Origin: Sphagnum magellanicum
Lineage: Eukaryota > Streptophyta > Sphagnopsida > Sphagnales > Sphagnaceae
DNA length: 64,000 nucleotides
Direction: 5' to 3'
Assembly (NCBI GenBank): GCA_021904315.1
Contig: CM038917.1
Location: 9,160,041 to 9,224,040, forward strand
A model generated the notes under the pieces. It saw only the letters and a list, made by a program, of their open reading frames with translations. It had not been told where the DNA came from and ran no database searches. This document shows positions 62,801 through 64,000 of this stretch, piece after piece. The translations under genes were made by a program, and so were the position numbers. The first letter of the stretch is position 1. Every line of letters begins with the position of its first letter.

Positions 62801-63490
62801 CTTGTCCATCATTGAGTCTTTCTTACTCCTCTTTGTCTCCCAACCTCCTTCTCCATCCTCCTCTCCTTCCTCTCCTTCCTCATCAGAGTCAGAGTAACCA
62901 CCTGCAATGGTCACTGGCTCCTCATCACTGAAGTCTCCACCAGAATCCAGATCCTCATCATCATCATCCTCCCCTTCTTCATCCTCCTCAGACTCAGGGT
63001 TGGCCCTAAACTTCTCAATCTCAACCTCATATAACTTGTTGTTCTTCTTCAACTTTTGCTTCATATAATTCAGAGCCTTGGCATTGCTGCTGGACATTTT
63101 CTTCTTAGCCTCCTTGTTGGCCAAAGCCTCTGTAAGAAAGTCTTCCAGTGTCACCAAAGCCTTAATGTACAGCCGAGGGGCTGTGTCAGACTCAGTAACA
63201 CGGATCACCTTCTCAAGCTGCTTGTTGAGCCGATCAAAGCTCTCCTGCAGCTGCACCCAGTCATTGATCTTCATCTGATTCTTCATCTGCTCTGTGGTCG
63301 CCGCCATTTCCTCAAATCGCTTGTCCTTGGCAGACCGAACCACTCGTTGCTTCTCATCGGATTCATCACTGTCACTGAGGTTAGCTTGAGTTAAATACTT
63401 AGAGCCTGCTCCCCCTGCTCCTCCCTCTCCTCCAATGGGTGCTTCTTCCTCCACCTCAGAATGATCATCCTCATCACTCTCCGTGTCACT
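59884..63490 (-). CDS. EIF3C: Eukaryotic translation initiation factor 3 subunit C (5' exon missing)
   Basis: Two exons are visible: 63,490-61,643 and 60,963-59,884, separated by a 679-bp intron, about 975 residues. eIF3c is a core subunit of eIF3, which binds the 40S ribosomal subunit in the cytosol. Landmarks: an acidic N-terminus (SDTESDEDD), then KRVV-like and [20 protein letters not shown], a long acidic stretch at about 155-210, NVWKK-like and [35 protein letters not shown] and [18 protein letters not shown] at the exon end. Exon 2 opens with [39 protein letters not shown] (read in parts), then the PCI domain ([13 protein letters not shown]...LDQLITMF...[19 protein letters not shown]), and a C-terminal RGG/Gly-rich tail ending PSARF. 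The acceptor at 63,491 is phase 0. The family's short first exon (Met-Ala-Ser-Arg-Phe-type start) is not found up to 64,000, so it probably lies outside. Confidence 0.95.
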
Positions 63491-64000
63491 CTGAACTCCC
63501 AAGGCCCCACACCCATCTTAGAATCAGAATTGCCACAAGTACGAAATGCCATCACCACAATAAAGAAATGAAACACACCACATGGATGGCCATGTTTCCT
63601 AAAAGTGCCTAATTGTTGATAATCACCTCCTGATAACAACACTAAAACCAAAACCAAACTTGAACTGCAAAACCCAAGAGCATTAACTGCACACACTTAA
63701 ACATCACCAACTGTTCATTAAGGACAGCTCACAGGAACAGACGAAGGGATATTACAATGCTGCTTCGAAACCCAAGCCATGGTGTGCACCCATGACAGAG
63801 GTTGCACTGGTTGGCAATTTCATCAGCAAAGCCTTTATGCAGTCAAAACAGAATAGAAACTACCAAGACCTAGTATTAAAAATCCTGAAGAAGCAAGAGG
63901 TTTAGTGCATAAAACCAAACCAAGGACAATCACAATCATTTTCTGGGACAGATACAATCACCCTTTGTATAACATTGTACCCTCCTGAACCACAAAATCC
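63491..64000 (-). other. Probable first intron of eIF3c
   Basis: No family-like first exon could be read on the minus strand here, and the frame upstream of 63,490 closes at a TAA near 63,520. The open frame 63,391-63,696 is in another register and is not the start of this gene. Confidence 0.5.

Noticed and set aside
63391..63696. Minus-strand frame with an ATG upstream of the eIF3c exon, as a possible eIF3c start
   Set aside because: It is in another register from the eIF3c exon, and linking them would need an intron of about 25 bp.

Overview
This window reads as nuclear DNA of a land plant. The evidence is an eIF3c gene with plant-type sequence, a P-class pentatricopeptide-repeat (PPR) gene, a plant receptor-like kinase domain, LTR retrotransposons primed by initiator tRNA-Met, and TTTAGGG-like telomeric motifs. 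Long transposon-filled spacers suggest a large genome. A gymnosperm or seed-free vascular plant is a weak inference; the species cannot be named from the sequence.

Layout. 1-4 kb: a decayed Copia element, apparently rearranged by inversion. 4.4-6.2 kb: a decayed transposase-like gene. 9.85-13.75 kb: two solo LTRs of one Gypsy family. 13.85-16.2 kb: a TBC (Rab-GAP) pseudogene that keeps its introns. 16.7-27.0 kb: a non-autonomous CACTA transposon into which a very young, full-length Gypsy chromovirus (19,284-26,407) has inserted; that chromovirus is the same family as the two solo LTRs. 28.4-33.1 kb: the most unusual gene, a minus-strand three-exon kinase whose N-terminus is about 25 nearly identical 34-residue TPR units, with further dead units upstream of its ATG. 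34-55 kb: transposon graveyard (two related MITE-like elements inside a pyrimidine-rich repeat, hAT-like and PIF/Harbinger remnants, a long decayed telomere-like block, several degenerate minisatellites, a coiled-coil pseudogene). 55.5-63.5 kb: two conserved housekeeping-type genes in convergent orientation, a predicted plastid PPR protein (resembling LPE1/At3g46610) and eIF3c, whose first exon is not seen in the window.

The functional genes do not form a pathway. The PPR protein is predicted to act on organelle RNA, eIF3c in cytosolic translation initiation, and the TPR kinase in an unknown signalling role. Exon-intron structures were read by eye from GT-AG borders, reading frame and family knowledge; no database search was run.
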